A stretch of 64,000 nt of DNA from Urechis unicinctus (GCA_034190875.2 CM067350.1:23751368-23815367), one strand, 5' to 3'; counted from the first letter of the stretch, positions 27,029-42,026 are shown. Notes: generated from the letters alone by a model not told the origin. Translations and numbers: made by a program.

Positions 27029-27548
27029 TTAATCTAGTCAGAATGTTATGTAATGAAGACCAGAGAAACAACTGCAATGAATTCCATATGACTCTTGCGT
27101 CATCTTGTTCCCCTACTCAACTCATTCTTATGACAGCACACCGATAATTTTCTATTCCACTGCAACTCGTCGTTGCCTAGTGCAGCGTTCATTGTAAGCA
27201 TTTTCATCCCGGCAAACTCAAATTAATATCAACTCTTCTATTTACCAAGTTTGTCCAATATTTTGCAATAAGATGCCATGTTATGACGACGGTTTCTTTG
27301 ATTCCGAGCTATTAAATGCTTCATAAATTGTTTTAGACGATTTTATTTAGAACAGAATATTCTGCAAATCTCAAAAACCTTCAGTGATGTAGCACAAAGG
27401 TGCATAACGTATTTTACAATTTACAGTGTGTGTGTAGTACCCACCAGTGTCTAAAGCAAGCATACTTAGTATCATTCATCTATGCTAATTTATTATTTCT
27501 CTTGGAGTGGGGTTCAGTAGATGATAAAAGTGTGGAAATTATACGTAG

Positions 27549-27864
<316 letters not shown>

Positions 27865-28303
27865 AGGAACAGGTTTTAATATCCATAGACTAATTAGAAG
27901 GTGTTATTTCTGAAGGATTAAATCATCACCTTAGGTGAAATGGTTTTCAAACCTACTTACAAAAGACGTCTTTGATAACTAAGCTAATAATTGCAGTCTT
28001 TAAAATACGTGCTTCTATTTCTGATCCTTCATTTAGTTTTACACAGAAGCCAGTTAGATGTCACAATAGTCACCAATAAAAATAATAACATGCCAAACAT
28101 CTAAAATGGATTGATTGCAGCGGCAGGACCGACAGAACATTTCCGGTATTTATAGCACTATCCTCACTCTATATCGCTATGCTTATAACGATGTATTTTA
28201 TTTTTTGTAGATATTATTAAAAATAGTAAGGTTTACGAAAGTTATGAAGCTTCTTAGTAGTAATTCTGTGGCCAAGAGAGATTGAAAACGATCATTTTTA
28301 TTC

Positions 28304-29024
28304 GAACCCGTGGGTGCAAGAGGAGCATAATATTTGTCTTTACCTAAGTTAATTAGCTGATTATATTGGTAGTGTTCCATAATAGTCCCATATTGATGAT
28401 TGTAGAATGTTATGTCATTGTTCAAGTCACGCATAGCCATATTGATAGATATATATTGAAAGGATATGACTTACATAATGAAACGCCACTAGCCATATTC
28501 AAATATTGTTAATGCAATACTATAACCATAAGCAAGGAATCATTATTGTCCATAAACATATGGCGGCCCGAATAAAGTAACTATGATTTACCAGTTTACC
28601 AAACACAACAACACAAAGCGTTTGTCGAATCTGCTTATCGTCATGCGCACATTGCACTTAATGCTCATAAAAATACTACCATGCTTAGAATCGACATAGT
28701 ACATGTGCATAAAGCATTGTCTCAAATAGAAAGAATAAGGCATACTGCGTTATAATCATGCCACGAAGATAACTCTCCCGTGGGGGTTTATTTGATGGAC
28801 TGAGCCAATGAGAATTTATGATTTTCTACCGTTATCAACATTGTGTATGTCATAATTATGCTACGTACAGCTACAATAGATAACTGCTGATGACTATGCT
28901 GGGACTAGTGAGCAGACTGTTTTTGTACATTGTCGATAGAATCGCAAGCAATTAGCGCTGTAGATAACCAGGAAAAACCAGTGTCTCATGAATAGTCTGC
29001 CGATTATGCAGGCATAAGCGTTTT
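28304..29024. repeat. Dispersed repeat family 4, copy b
   Basis: It is the partner of 22800-23652. A forward open stretch around 28576-28755 (containing KAFVESAYRHAHIALN) has no counterpart frame in copy a, which has a stop in the matching position. Confidence 0.75.
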
Positions 29025-30542
29025 CCATTAATCTAATGTGGACGTACCGTAGGCTACTAATGACACCCTCACAAAACCCGTCCCTGTTATAGCTGATACA
29101 GGCAGACCTTCTAAGTATTGATTCAGTGTTAGCTTGATCAACTTGTTATTTAGTTGTACCAAGGCATATGGGTAAGATGATATACACTCTCGTTAGGTGC
29201 CGACTGACTTATCATCAGTGGGCCAAAGAGTAATGACGTCAACGTACAGCTATGATAATAATTGCGTTTGACTCAGCGCCATTGTCGACTTCTCACAACC
29301 ATTCCATATTGATTGCGGGGTATGAGGTAACCATGCCGTGACTGTCTGGGTTCAGTAGCATAGAGTCGTAAATGCGCTGGCTAACTGGCTATACAAAGTT
29401 ACAATTTTGCATAATCCGCTTGTGTGCGTATGCATAAGTTTATCAACCGACATTTGTTCCAAGTGGCAAAGTGGGCAAGTCACTGGCTAATCATAAGGAT
29501 ATCTTTCAACATGTATAAGAGTTGATATAGACCAGAAGCCGTCATGAATACATTATAGACACATGGGGCGGGTACAATATGGGATCAAGTTGGTAAATAC
29601 GCAACAAGGCTATTTACTTGATAAAACATTTGCCATTCACAAGCTGCTAGCTTTAAACAAATATATGTTTAACAAGCCATCATTAAATGTCATTATTCTC
29701 AGCGACAAATTAGGCTACACAGGTAAGGAGATTTGAAGCTACCACCACAAAAATACAAAAAGATAGTGGTTGAATCTGTAAAGCCCCTGGTATACACTTT
29801 TGGATTCCTGTAGCTCAAGGCTATTTACAAAAGGATATATGTTCTTATCAATTAATAACCCCAGCCATCTCTAGATTAGATCATAAGAATACCTTGACGA
29901 TGGACAATTTCGAACAGGTTGAGAACACTGACTGATAATTACTTAAGACTTTTCCAACAAAATGTCATGTGCTCAGTGGAACAATGTTGACACATTCTTT
30001 CTAAGCTATGTCTAAACAGTAGCCAGTCCATGATTCAGGGAGTATACAAACAGTGCTCCTTATTGTATTGGATGCTGTAATCATAGGCTCTGAATCAGAT
30101 ATAGCTTGGTCGTATGGGGCTTGAAGAGGTCAACAGCTAGCTGGAAATTTGACACATACACATTTGTGCAGCGATTTTATATGTTTGTCCTTTACCAGTG
30201 GGGAGATTTAATATTCAACTCAAATGTTGAATTTAGTTATGACTGTAGGGAAACATGCAATGTACAAATGCAGAAATGTATTAGTCCTCTTTCTGAATAC
30301 TTTGCATGGTAGCACAATTCCTTCTGATCAATCATAGAACGCAATAAATCATCACGTTCCACATTCTTATTTTGATGAATAATCATCAATCATGTGCAGT
30401 AAATGTCGTTTAGGTTAAGTTTACTTTAATAGTCTTGCAGATATTCTATCGAATCTTGGGGGCAGAGGGTTGTTACAGTATTAGCGATCACATAGAAGAG
30501 AGTTCATTTTGTGAGAATCTTTGCATTTATCAGACCTTGCAG

Positions 30543-30966
30543 TTATCCCCGAGAGCGCGGGGGTAAAATATGTCTACTTATCCTCCTGCATGTTGTAAGA
30601 GGCGACTTATAGGGGGCAACCTGTTGGCCGTGGGTTGCAACTTGTGTCTGCGGACAACGGGATCCTGGTGTTTGAGTAGAGAGGTCTTAGCAAGGGCCAT
30701 ATCTGCCAAAACACCACTATGGCCCGGATTTCACCAAGACGAGAGGCTGGAATAGCCTGGTCCAGTCAATCGGCTGGTGGCGACTTGGATAATCGTTTGC
30801 ATTTTATCTTTTTCATCACCATCATCCGTGTCTTTTTTCCTTTTAATCCTATAAGGCGGATGCTTAATCAAGTCAAACTTATCTATTTACCTTTTGAGGC
30901 GCCATATAGCACATAAGTGTTTTAAACACTATCCTCTCTCACTCACTCATCCACTCACTCACTGAA
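30543..30966 (+). mobile_element. GC-rich interspersed repeat with CACT tail (likely non-LTR or SINE 3' end)
   Basis: The left 240 bases are far richer in G and C than anything nearby and contain TGTTGTAAGAGGCGACT and GGGATCCTGG. Then comes an AT-richer 3' part ending in a short (CACT)n array (CTCACTCACTCATCCACTC). A body followed by a simple-sequence tail is typical of the 3' ends of CR1/RTE-type elements and their SINEs. No open reverse-transcriptase motif remains. Its sharp base-composition edge suggests insertion more recent than its neighbours. The family name is not known from this sequence. Confidence 0.5.
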
Positions 30967-31076
30967 TAAGGTCGGTAGATGTGTAATTTAATGTATTACT
31001 GATTATCGCTGGTTTTTGCTTGCCGTAAAATATTAAGCAGTAAATTGGATAAAAAAATTGTCCTTTCCAATCGTGA

Positions 31077-31565
31077 TACCATCGTGCAAGCGTACTAGCA
31101 TTGCATAATTTTCTGTTTTGTTCCTAAATATTCAAATGCAACGTGTCTCTGATTAAAACGGGGGTTTATAGAACTATATGATGGCTAATATGCCAAAATA
31201 GACAGAATCAGGGCTACAAGTTAATGGGAGTCAGCAGAATATGTGCAATCCAATGAGAGCCGGATGTCGTGAAGTCATTTGATTGCCCTCTTCAAAACAA
31301 TTGACTAGATTTGATATAACCCGCTACTTTCTGGAGATTAATGCATAAAGACGTCGGTACAGTATTTTTGGCAGCACAGTGTGTTTGGGTGCCCAAATAA
31401 ATTATCTAAAAGCTAAAGGAACATGATAATATTTGAAAGAATGACTGTTAAACCGTTTAGTTTTTGAGATCATAAATGATTGCTTGGCTCTCGAAGAACG
31501 CATAATTTAATTCTTGATGCAATGTTAAAGCACTTCAGTAACGGCATTTTCATTTCAATATTATG
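31077..31565. repeat. Dispersed repeat family 3, copy b
   Basis: It is the partner of 19947-20333, longer by about 100 bases and well diverged. Confidence 0.6.
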
Positions 31566-32072
31566 TATGACTGAAATGTATGCCGTTTTATCATGACCTA
31601 CTTTCAATTGTGTTAAACGGTGCTTACAGATAAATCTATCTTTTTTCTACTGGAATAGCATTTCCTGATCTGTGATATGTTAATTTATCTTTGATTTTCC
31701 CAAAATAAATGATTCTTGAAACCACGTATCCATCATTAAGTATTGAATCAACCATTGGCAACCAGATTCTTATAAGCTCTGTAATGCGTTTATTTTTCAC
31801 AACTAATATAGCTAATTAGCAACGAAATCGGGATCCTGTACAGTTAAAGAAGGAACAGCAAGCTCTTTTGTTTGGTTTCAGGCATCAATTTGGATTAAGG
31901 AAGCAAATATATTGGTACACACCCATCTATTAACATAACTATGCAATGACAGTAATAACTTCTACAGAGAATATCTCCACTAAGGAGTCTTATGCACACA
32001 GTCAAGTTTAAACATAATATTTACGATTAACGAGGATTACAGGTCGTAGTTTATGAAAGTAATGCCTCTCTG

Positions 32073-32199
<127 letters not shown>

Positions 32200-34659
32200 C
32201 CTATTAGTAGCTGTCGTCAGACCAAGGGTAACTTTATATAGCATAATATATGCACCATCCATTTGAGAAAAGAGCATTATTATTTATGGAGGTTTACGTA
32301 TAATAACGAATTAGTTTCACGCACGTGTGTCTCATTACGTTATATGCACTGGCCTATGCAGCTACGCTGCATAACACCAAATGGGTAATCCAATATGATG
32401 GGTGGACCTCATGCGTATTCATGCTTGTAATAACCTAATTTGGCTAGTGAAGACAGTGATATGATAAACCACTCAAGCATCTTCCAGTAGACGTGTCCGG
32501 ACCCACAAGTTGCCTAATGCAGCTGACACAAAGTTGACCCAAGGAGTGAGCGATCAAAGTTGCCGTGATTATAAATTAAATATTAATCTGCTGTACATGC
32601 AATCAGAAAGTATGGTAGCATCACTGCAACATTTCTTCGTATTATTACAAAATGATACAACCTATTAAAATAATGTAGGGCTTTAGGTTGGTGCTGCGAT
32701 AGATATATATCTGTAGGTGCTCGAGCTTACTTACAGCTAATAGCACAGCGAGCTGGGTAAAATTACGTTGAGGGTCTTATTTGTGCTCTGGAATAGATAT
32801 TGTAATGTTTGGAGCGACTTATTGTAGCCTAAAATGAGTCGACCAAAGTTGTTTAGCACAGCTTCGTTTCTCATTGCTGCAGTTATTAGCTATTCTTTCC
32901 AAAACAGTAGATTAACGTCTCGGGCAAGCACCGTGGATCAACGACTGTTAGGATCAATACTCTATTATTGCCTTAATTATGTGGATCGTATTAACCTTTA
33001 TTTAATTATAGCTTCGTGTGCTAAGACTTATTTTTTATTCTCATCTTCATCTTTCACACAACCACTCTATGAGGCGATTGTAGCAGTTGAAAATAATATA
33101 TTGTCAAAAACACGATTGGATGCATATCTCTTAACCGATGTTATGGGTTATTATGTATGTCATTTCGAGATAGTTATGTTATGCATCTGATGAGGTAAAT
33201 AACAAATGTAACAGGTTTACAGAGCCGTACGTCTATAGCGGTTCGATTGTGTTACAACTTGTCCTGATAGTATGTCTGGGTTAGTCAATATCATTACTTT
33301 TCGAGTTTATGTGTATCACATACATCATATGTGACACTGCGTCATTGAACGCAACTGCTACTCAAATTATGTTATATTATAAAATTGAGGACAATATGTT
33401 TTCAATATTTCGAGATGGCACAGTTGTTCGTAAATTTCTAGTGTTAGCCAAAATACTAAGCGACAATTGGAAAACAGCAACTATTGTGACAATGATTACA
33501 CAAGATCTGATGATATTGGTATGTGCTGTACAATTTAATTTATCATGCGTTGATTGCCGAGTAAAATAGTCTTTCACAACGCCTATCTCCAGGGCTAGCG
33601 CAGTAGATTGTCACCATTGCCAATGAGATTACAAGTTCGGCTGAATTTTCCATTAGGTTAATGGAATAGGGGATAAACATTATGGGCTGGTTGTTATATA
33701 TACCTTATAGTTGGTTAGGCAACTAACACGGAGCGCATATGAAATATAATTAGAAATATTTGCGCTGGTGAAAATGTTAGTTCTGGCCACAGACACCGAA
33801 TGGTAATCCAACCAAAACCTCATGGCAATTGCATCACGAATTTGTTGTGAGCCTATATCTCCATGAAGGGTAAAATCGTCTCCATGGAACGTTCATATTA
33901 TGTCGACCCTAGAAGGATAGAGCAGCATTGAACATAATTAATTTAACGGCTGGGTAATCCAATAAGCTGAATGAGGTCACGAATTTCTGTTTTGTCGTTC
34001 AATGTGAAGCTCAGCTACACGCACCGGAATGCACGTCATTTGTTTTCTTGGGTCACAATATTGATAAATGGTAGTGACTCAGGACGTTGTATGCGTATCT
34101 ACAGATTCTGCAGTCTCTATATCGCTCATTTGATGCCTGGATTAGTCTAGCATGCAAGGTTATCACACTTGATCTTGTGTAATTGCGTGTCATTAAAGCC
34201 CAAGTAAAGTATTATTGAAATAGCGTCGAGTACCATGTATGGTTTCTTTGCTTTGATCAAGCTCAGATTGCAAATAATCAAAGTGACCGCCCGTTTAAGA
34301 AAGACGAATGAAAATGCTCCTTGCATAGACCTTTATTAGTGCTGTTAACAGCTTTGCGTGTCTATTATCTCGGGTGAATTTGAATGCGGCTATCACATGT
34401 ATGAAAGCCCTTAGAGGAATTCTTTGATTAAAATCGACTTTGTGACTATGTTATCATTGACAACACATATGTGCCACTATAAACATGTAACTCTAATGTC
34501 AAATTGGACCATCTTGATGATTAGTGAAATAAAGTTTGAAATAGGTCGACACAGCCTCACTTCATGTGCGCCTCAGGATAGACTCATCTGAAAGGGCTAT
34601 ATTTTATACAGCAGCTCGAAGGCAAACACCGTCAATTGATTTAGGTGTGCTACGACAAT

Positions 34660-34840
34660 ACGCCATGCCCTTTGTGCTACTTATAGTATATTCCCATCTG
34701 GAAGCATTACTTCACACCATGCTTTAAAACCTCTACTGTTTAATTGACCGCCTCGCAGTAATTGCAGACATTGGACCTACGTTTCATTGTTTTACTAACT
34801 CTTTCAAAAATATTGCTCACAATTTTTGCACAACTCAGTG
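34660..34840. repeat. Dispersed repeat family 2, copy c (partial)
   Basis: It matches the right half of copies a and b: TATTCCCATCTGG, CACCATGCTTTAAAACCTCTA and the following CCGCC region. Confidence 0.55.
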
Positions 34841-36627
34841 GTTAAAAGCATTTTCCTGGAATATTTGCAATATATTCGGGTCAGCGGTTTTAACACAACC
34901 AATACACAATAGCGAGAGATTTGAAAAAAATACGAAAGAGGACATCAAAAGAGTTCAAATCGTGATGTTAATAGTTAATAAATCCCTCGTGACGTAAACC
35001 ACTGTAGGTAAATGCGACATGTTTGTTAAGTATAGTTTACACTTGGCTGATCTAAGATTCCGCATAATAAGACAGCTGGTCAGGTTTTCAGGATTCCTAC
35101 AGAGTATACCTCAAAAGCTGTTCTACAAAGGATGACTATTACTCCACTGATTGCAAGCACCGTTTTGTACTAGACGGATACTAAAAAGTACGGTGAAGGC
35201 TGACGGTACGCTTAATTGTGTTCATCGACTCTAACAATAGAATTGCTAAGCTGCAATTCGTGTCTATTTATGATTCATATGCTACGTATGATGATTAAAG
35301 CAAAATGAGATCATGCAAGTGTGGAAGTCTACTTTCATTAAAGTAAGGAGCTGAATCTCATTAAGAGGTGACATTGGTTGAAAATATGGCATATAAAGGT
35401 TACAAATATAAACTAATGACATAACAACTACGCTGAAAGAGGGGTTCTAGCCCCATGTAAGGCCATCGGGGATAATATTTCTTCTACATTACTGAGTTTA
35501 ATGCAGCTGCTAAATGATGTCGGTGATTTCTGGTTTGGCGAATTTTAGAGAGACGAAAAATATGCCGATCAATTTACAACATTATGATCAGGCTGGTGTA
35601 CCCATGCTGTACAGTAAAATATCTCGTTTATTTAGTCGTATCGATTCATCGATAAACAACACATCACTTAAATCATGACCACCATGAGTAGCGCCTATTA
35701 AATTTGTGGGCTACACTGACAAACTAATTTGTAACCATACTATGCCCTATATTATAAAATGAAAGTTCGAGCTTAGACTTTGTCCCCACTTGACAGCGTA
35801 AGTCTTGCGCCGACGCTCGCGAGAGTTTCCAACAGAAACCTTGCTGTTTACGCTCCGCAGCCACAGCTCGACAACTACGTTCATGTAAATGTCAATAAAG
35901 GATGGACCGGTCACCGCTAACTAGGTCAGTAAGGATGGATCAAAAATAACATCATCATAATCGAGTTCCATAACCACATTTCGAAATTGACACCAACGAA
36001 TGCGCACGGGTAATTTCCGACAGCAACAATAGCGATATATCTATATTGTTTCTATAAACATTTAAAAACGTTTTGTTTCCAAAGACCGGTTGCGAAGCAG
36101 CTTGCTGGGCAACCTCGTTCCATATATGGGGCTGGACATCCTTTTAAAGAATAATTTGCTGATTATTAGCTTTTGTATTTTTGGTGCGAATTAGCAGTAT
36201 CAATCATCTGCCGATTATTGTACAAAAGCGAGCATGTATGTACACATTTACAGGCCGAATATTTGATATATTGTTCCCCATGTAGTGTAATATACATATT
36301 TTTCATGCCGACCATAAAAGGTGGATGTAAGACCATTAATAAGGTGGCGACGGCCATGAATTGTGTCTCCTACGTTTTAGCACTTCTGTTTTATTTGAAG
36401 ATTTAGGGTAATATATTCATTACTCTCATTTATAAATACCATTAGAGCCATGGTATGTGTTGAGGTATGAAGAAACGGGCTTCTGTTTGGCTGGATATTT
36501 AGGTTTTTTTCTGATGGTGCTCGATTGTCGGATTGGTAGTTTCTGAAATACACCAGCCAAAAGTAAATACATTAACCTCTTACATCTGATGTTGACGAGA
36601 TCTTTGACATCAGAGATGAATAGTTAC

Positions 36628-36834
36628 TATTGCCAAATGTCATATATGCAGTAGTTATTATGCCATTTACTGAATCAACGTTTCAATCAATTTATCCACC
36701 GCTTCCTCTAAGGATAGACAATTAATCTGCCTAGAGGGACGGGTTGACAAACAAATATTATGCTGTTTGAAAAGGGCAAATATTGATACACACATTAATG
36801 CGTCTTAATGCAATGCTTTGAGTATTGTCCCCAT
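36628..36834. repeat. Dispersed repeat family 5, copy b
   Basis: It is the partner of 26761-27028 and shorter by about 60 bases. Confidence 0.6.
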
Positions 36835-39046
36835 ATTATGTGGATTATGAAATAACCACCAAAGCACTCACAATATCAATCAATTAAATGAGACACTGGT
36901 GTTAACTTGATCCTCTACAAATCGCTTTATTCAGCAGACAGCGTAGCATTTCTTTACCATTCTACAACTACAGAAAAACGATGCGTTTTACTATCAGCCA
37001 ACTCATTTTTTATGTTTAACCATACCCAGAAAAACAACATGCAGTCATTTTAATGACATAGGAATACGCAAATAACGACCTGTCAATCAATCGACTCATT
37101 TTTGGGATCCCTATTTGCATGAATACATATTTCTATCATGGTCATTCATTACAAACATCAAGACTTCCGATTGTGTATAACCTCGAGCGAAGAAAATGTA
37201 GTTGACGTCCAAGTTCAATGCATTTGGTCACACAAGCAGACGTGCAAAAGGGAAGTTGTGAGATATAGGAAGTGATGGTAAATACGTCATGACAAAAATA
37301 AAAGAACTTCCGCATCGTAGCGTGAACATGTAAATTATTGCTGCGTTTGCGATATTTGTCATAGTGAGCGCGTTTCTGGAAAATGATCAGAGGTTTGAGT
37401 TATTATCAGGCTCTTGGCAGAAATGTCTGCGCGCTGCACATACTTAAACATAAACACAGAGCATATATTTACGAAGGATGTAACTGTAAGTAGATAAGAG
37501 CGGTATTTAGTCTGACGCATTAGTGTCCTGATCATTTATAACGAACGGATTACTGGAATGTTATAATATCAATCAGATTCAACGGAAATCTATTCTTGAT
37601 GAGAAACTCCGACAAGGTAATGTGCGCACAAAGTGTATTCACCAGGTGTATGACGTGCTCTCATCTATCGCATAGTTACTCAGAGGCTATGGAATCCTGA
37701 CGAATATTGTCTCTATCCCAGTGTGCATTAGTAATGGATCTTTGACGATACATTATTAGTGAACCCAGTCGCTCATATAACTAATGTCTTTAGAGAGTTT
37801 CCAGATCGTGGCTGTTAGTCATTTGTCATACGCAGGTGAAGGTAGTGTGTGCATCATTTAGAATATAAGAAGCGCATACAGATTGATCAATTTAGCGTAG
37901 CAAATAAAGGTCGGATGAAAAATCGAGTATCAATAAACTATCGTTCAAATCGAAAAGGAATTTCTCAACAGATAACTGATGATTCTCCAATTGTTTATAA
38001 ATTTAGAAAACATTTCACGTTCAGTAATCAAAACCAAACAAAGGCTTGCATAAAATGCGCACCCTCATAGAAACAATGTGATAACGCATTATCTTTTCTA
38101 TGGCATTAACCTGACTAAAGGAATTAGCATGATACATGCTCACTTGGTACTGGCTATATCTAGGGGTAATATTTGAGAGACAAGCGAGTTCTTTTTTAAA
38201 ATGCAAACTCGGTTTTGGATCAACAATCGCCTACAATGACAACATTTGATAATCACCAATTAATGTGCGTTCATATTCGTTCGGTGCTGATTAATATTGG
38301 CAACAAAAATGCATAAATATGCCAGTTTCAACCCACCACTCCCATCGCTCAGAGTAGCTTTTATTTTGCTGCATAAAATCACATTGATATTTTATCCCTG
38401 TCGAGTAAATGACCCTGCGCTCAAAACCTGCTAAGGCCAGATGTACATTACAAATGAGCACTATCAACGCTATAGAATCACATGCATTAAATCTACCATG
38501 AAGGTCATTCACTAGACATGGTAATGTAACTATTACCAGCGTCATATCCTAAGTATGAATAGGCAGTTATATGCTTAACATTAAGTGGTGTACCGCTTTT
38601 ATTATCACTTTCCTCCACTAAAAGAACGTTTTCCGAGGCCAGGGAATCTGATAAAAAGAAATGCAATCACCTCATAATCACCTTACAAGTTGCTACATTA
38701 ACATAGCTTGTGAAAAGGCCACATGTTATTTGATTATCATGTTGTGAAGAAGGGGAATACAAACTCTGACACGTGACCTCTTGCTTGTCCATTCGGCTTA
38801 TGGTGCTAGCACGAAGCAATTCGGATGCGGGTACCTAATGCCTGATGTAAACATGGAGAGGGGCTGGTCGAGCCATTCATGTGGCTCATTGAAATAATAT
38901 TACAGCATCAGACATTTTAGGAGTTGCTGCATATTATTAAACAAGGGCCCGCCTTGATCTTAAGACTAAACACGGCTCTCATCGCTAATTAGATTGGTTC
39001 CGTTCATCTATTATCAATCATTGCTGATTGAAGCGTAAAAAATGAA

Positions 39047-39120
39047 TCTCATAATTGTTCGGGCGTGAAACGTAAACTATGTTTCTCATAATCGTTCGGG
39101 TAGCACATGTAAAGTGATTA
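39047..39120. repeat. 37-base tandem doublet
   Basis: TCTCATAATTGTTCGGG at 39047 recurs as TCTCATAATCGTTCGGG at 39084, followed in both by a related ACGTAAA/ATGTAAAG end. Confidence 0.75.
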
Positions 39121-39720
39121 GCGCTGTGCGTCGTTTGCAAAATCTGCCATGCTTATATACAGCTGATAACGAAATGCGTTTTGCGTCACATTTAGCTAAT
39201 GATAGATGTGACACAGCTATCAGAATATTCACAATTGTAGCACATATATGCCTACCTTTAGATGTAGCTATAGCAATATACTTATGTAAATTGATTTTGG
39301 TATATCTTGCACTGCCAACACAAAGGACAGATCAATTGCAAAGGGAAACAATTATACTCTCATTGGTAGGCAATATGTCATTTGCCTTATCATTTAAGAA
39401 TAGAATGTAAGATATGCGAAGTAGCAGTACTTTATATGAGCGATTTATTGAGCATCATTGGGTATGAATTGGGAAGTTTATAATGCCCAGTCACGAAGGC
39501 ATAGACCGCAATATAGAATAATTACACGCCTGAGCAGTCGAATGAGCAATGTGCGGAACGAATCAATCAATAGGGTTAGCATGGTGGATGCTTTTAGCAA
39601 AATTCCAACCATAGAGACATGATCAGACACATGGCTCGGCTGCTATTCCAATTTTGCTTTTTACCATAGACCGCATCGACTAAAAGGCACTTATTTTGTG
39701 CAGTAAGTGATGAATTACAC

Positions 39721-39801
39721 GGGTTTCACGCTTCCTTCAATAGAATTCCTCCGAATGGGAGGGGTTTCGCGCTTGCTTGATTTGAATTCCTCCGAATGGG
39801 A
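39721..39801. repeat. 41-base tandem doublet
   Basis: Two units of GGGTTTC(A/G)CGCTT.CTT, each ending GAATTCCTCCGAATGGGA, start at 39721 and 39762. The shared end is identical over 18 bases, so the duplication is fairly recent or under gene conversion. Confidence 0.9.
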
Positions 39802-40027
39802 CAGTGCTTGCTATACAAAAGCTCCAACATTTCGAACATATGCAGGACAATACATTGATCCTTTCATTTGTGGGTAATTAGCACTTATAAAGACAAAACG
39901 CTATATATGAGACTAGCAAATGCGCATTAGTTATTTTAGATCTCTTCATTACCTGTTTATACCAAAATATAAATGATAAATGAGCCACGTTGCTGATGAA
40001 AACACCGTCAAGTTGAATATCGATGTT

Positions 40028-40189
40028 ATGTATATGTTTATATATATATTAATAAATATATATATATATCTATACATATATTTATATTTATATATATATA
40101 TGCATTTATTTATATATACATATAAATATGGATATATATATATATGTATATATTTAAATATATATATTTATAAATATATCTATACATAT

Positions 40190-40220
<31 letters not shown>

Positions 40221-40272
40221 TAGATATGTATCTATATATATATATATATATATTTATGTATAAATATAATAA

Positions 40273-40347
<75 letters not shown>

Positions 40348-40420
40348 ATAGCTTATGAAAACATATGTATATATATTTGCTATACTTATATATATATATA
40401 TGCATATATACATATATGCG
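40028..40420. repeat. Interrupted (TA)n / TATAAATA array
   Basis: Nearly 400 bases of TA repeats are broken by TTTA, AAATA, GCA and CTA words. It is more degenerate than the other TA arrays, so probably older. Confidence 0.93.
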
Positions 40421-41026
40421 TATGAGAACTTTCTGATCCCCAATTGTCAAGAATATCGGAAAAATCTTGGTTAATTACGCTTAGTGAGTCAAACATAGGT
40501 GATCTGAATACATGACACACATGTTATGAAGTTTGGTACTACAGCTGTGTGTGTTACTATACTTAATTTGGTTGTCACTGCGTTACGGACATTAACAAAA
40601 GGGTTAAGTGTATAGACTGCGAAATTCAACATGCCTGTCAGCAATGCATTAGGATGCTTCTTCATCGCCCTTATATGTATCAAACATCTCGCTTGAATTG
40701 TGGGCACTATTGTATAGTGTTGATGACACGTAACGGCATAGTCACCCACCGAATTTTCAATTTGATCAAATAATTTACATCAATGCGGCCTGCATTCCCG
40801 GATGCGTTGCGAGCAACCTCTTTAGATGTTGCAATTAACATATACATTACAGAATCTTTTGGTCAATTTTCACAAAGGCAACCCAGAAAAATAATACACA
40901 CGACAGTTAATGTATGAAAATAAAGACAACATTCAAAATATGCTTATCTTACAGGCTACCAAATTAACGGTCCAATAAGCAACAGTCAAGCAGACGTACA
41001 ATAAAGACAAGTGGTATGTTGCATAG

Positions 41027-41227
41027 ATGAAAGCTCTTAAGCTCCTAGTTACTACATCTGTATTAAACACTGTGAATCAGCTGTTTGGTTGTTCTTTTGG
41101 GGAAAATATCAGCATGAATGACACCATGAACCAGTCAGCTCAGATGAGTTGCACCACTTAGATGCGGAATTGATGGGTTAGCAGTGGCTGGCTGAATATG
41201 GGAATGAGGTTATCAAGCAATCAATAA
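41027..41227 (+). pseudogene. Broken paralogue of the small frame at 42027
   Basis: It aligns without gaps to 42027-42227 over all 67 codons, with about 14% of bases differing. Codon 45 is TAG and codon 49 is TGA, while the intact copy has TAT and AGA there. The N-terminal hydrophobic part (MKALKLLVTTSVLNTVNQLF) is preserved. Homology continues upstream through untranslated sequence to about 40902, so the duplicated unit is about 330 bases and is repeated about 1 kb downstream. Confidence 0.45.
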
Positions 41228-41507
41228 TGATGTACATAACCTACACGTTGCAATGCATATCACGCTATGATTGGAGATGGTCCTCTAACCCACTCACGGC
41301 ATAATCATTTAGATCAAAGAAACACCATTGATATTTGATGCAGAAATGGTCCCAGTATCCCAGGAGTTCAAGCAAATATTAGAATATTGACCTACGCATT
41401 TATAGGGAGGATAGAACTCCCCAACAACTTGTAAATAAAATTTTTGAATGATTGTTACATAGTAGGGTCTGGTGCCATATGGGCCCATTGGTACCGTATT
41501 TTATATG

Positions 41508-41560
41508 ATTTTAATAAACTATTATTATATCATTATTATTATTATTATAGTACCGCTGGT
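41508..41560. repeat. (ATT)n run with an A-box-like edge
   Basis: An ATT triplet array runs to 41550 and is followed by GGTGTGGTCTAGGGGCTTAA, which resembles a tRNA A box. No convincing B box follows at the right distance, so a SINE head is only possible. Confidence 0.5.
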
Positions 41561-42026
41561 GTGGTCTAGGGGCTTAAATGTTATGTTAAATGACGTTATA
41601 TTAAATAAAAGATGAGTATATTCTGCAGCTAGAAGGATTCAGCACTAGGTGTCCCCTAGAATACAGTTGATATCGTAGACAATAACTGGTTGGGATAAGG
41701 GTAATGTAGATTGATTTTATTTACCGTCCATTCCTTTCTCTCGGACAATTGAAAGCTGAATGAACATCAAACAGCGATAACGCAAAATATATTGATTATT
41801 ATTCAGGGTAGTTATTTTCACTAATTGTACACTTGCACCAGCAGCAAACCATCTTGCAATTAATTCGAAAGTTAGAAAGTCTTCGCAAACTCTCAGTCAA
41901 ATGTATGAAAAATTGCCCAATAAAGACAGCATTCGAAAGATGCTTATCTTAGAGGCTACCAAATTAACAGTCCACTAGGCACCAGTCAAGCAGACGTACA
42001 ATGAAGACAAGTGGTATGTTGCATTG

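Noticed and set aside
28300..28320. ACGGGTTCGAAT on the minus strand as a SINE or tRNA B box
   Set aside because: No A box at the right distance, and the partner copy at 22.8 kb has GGGTTCTGAT.
32834..33569. Adjacent hydrophobic frames of 118 and 86 codons as a membrane protein gene
   Set aside because: T-rich codons explain the hydrophobicity; no in-phase splice pair joining them could be shown.
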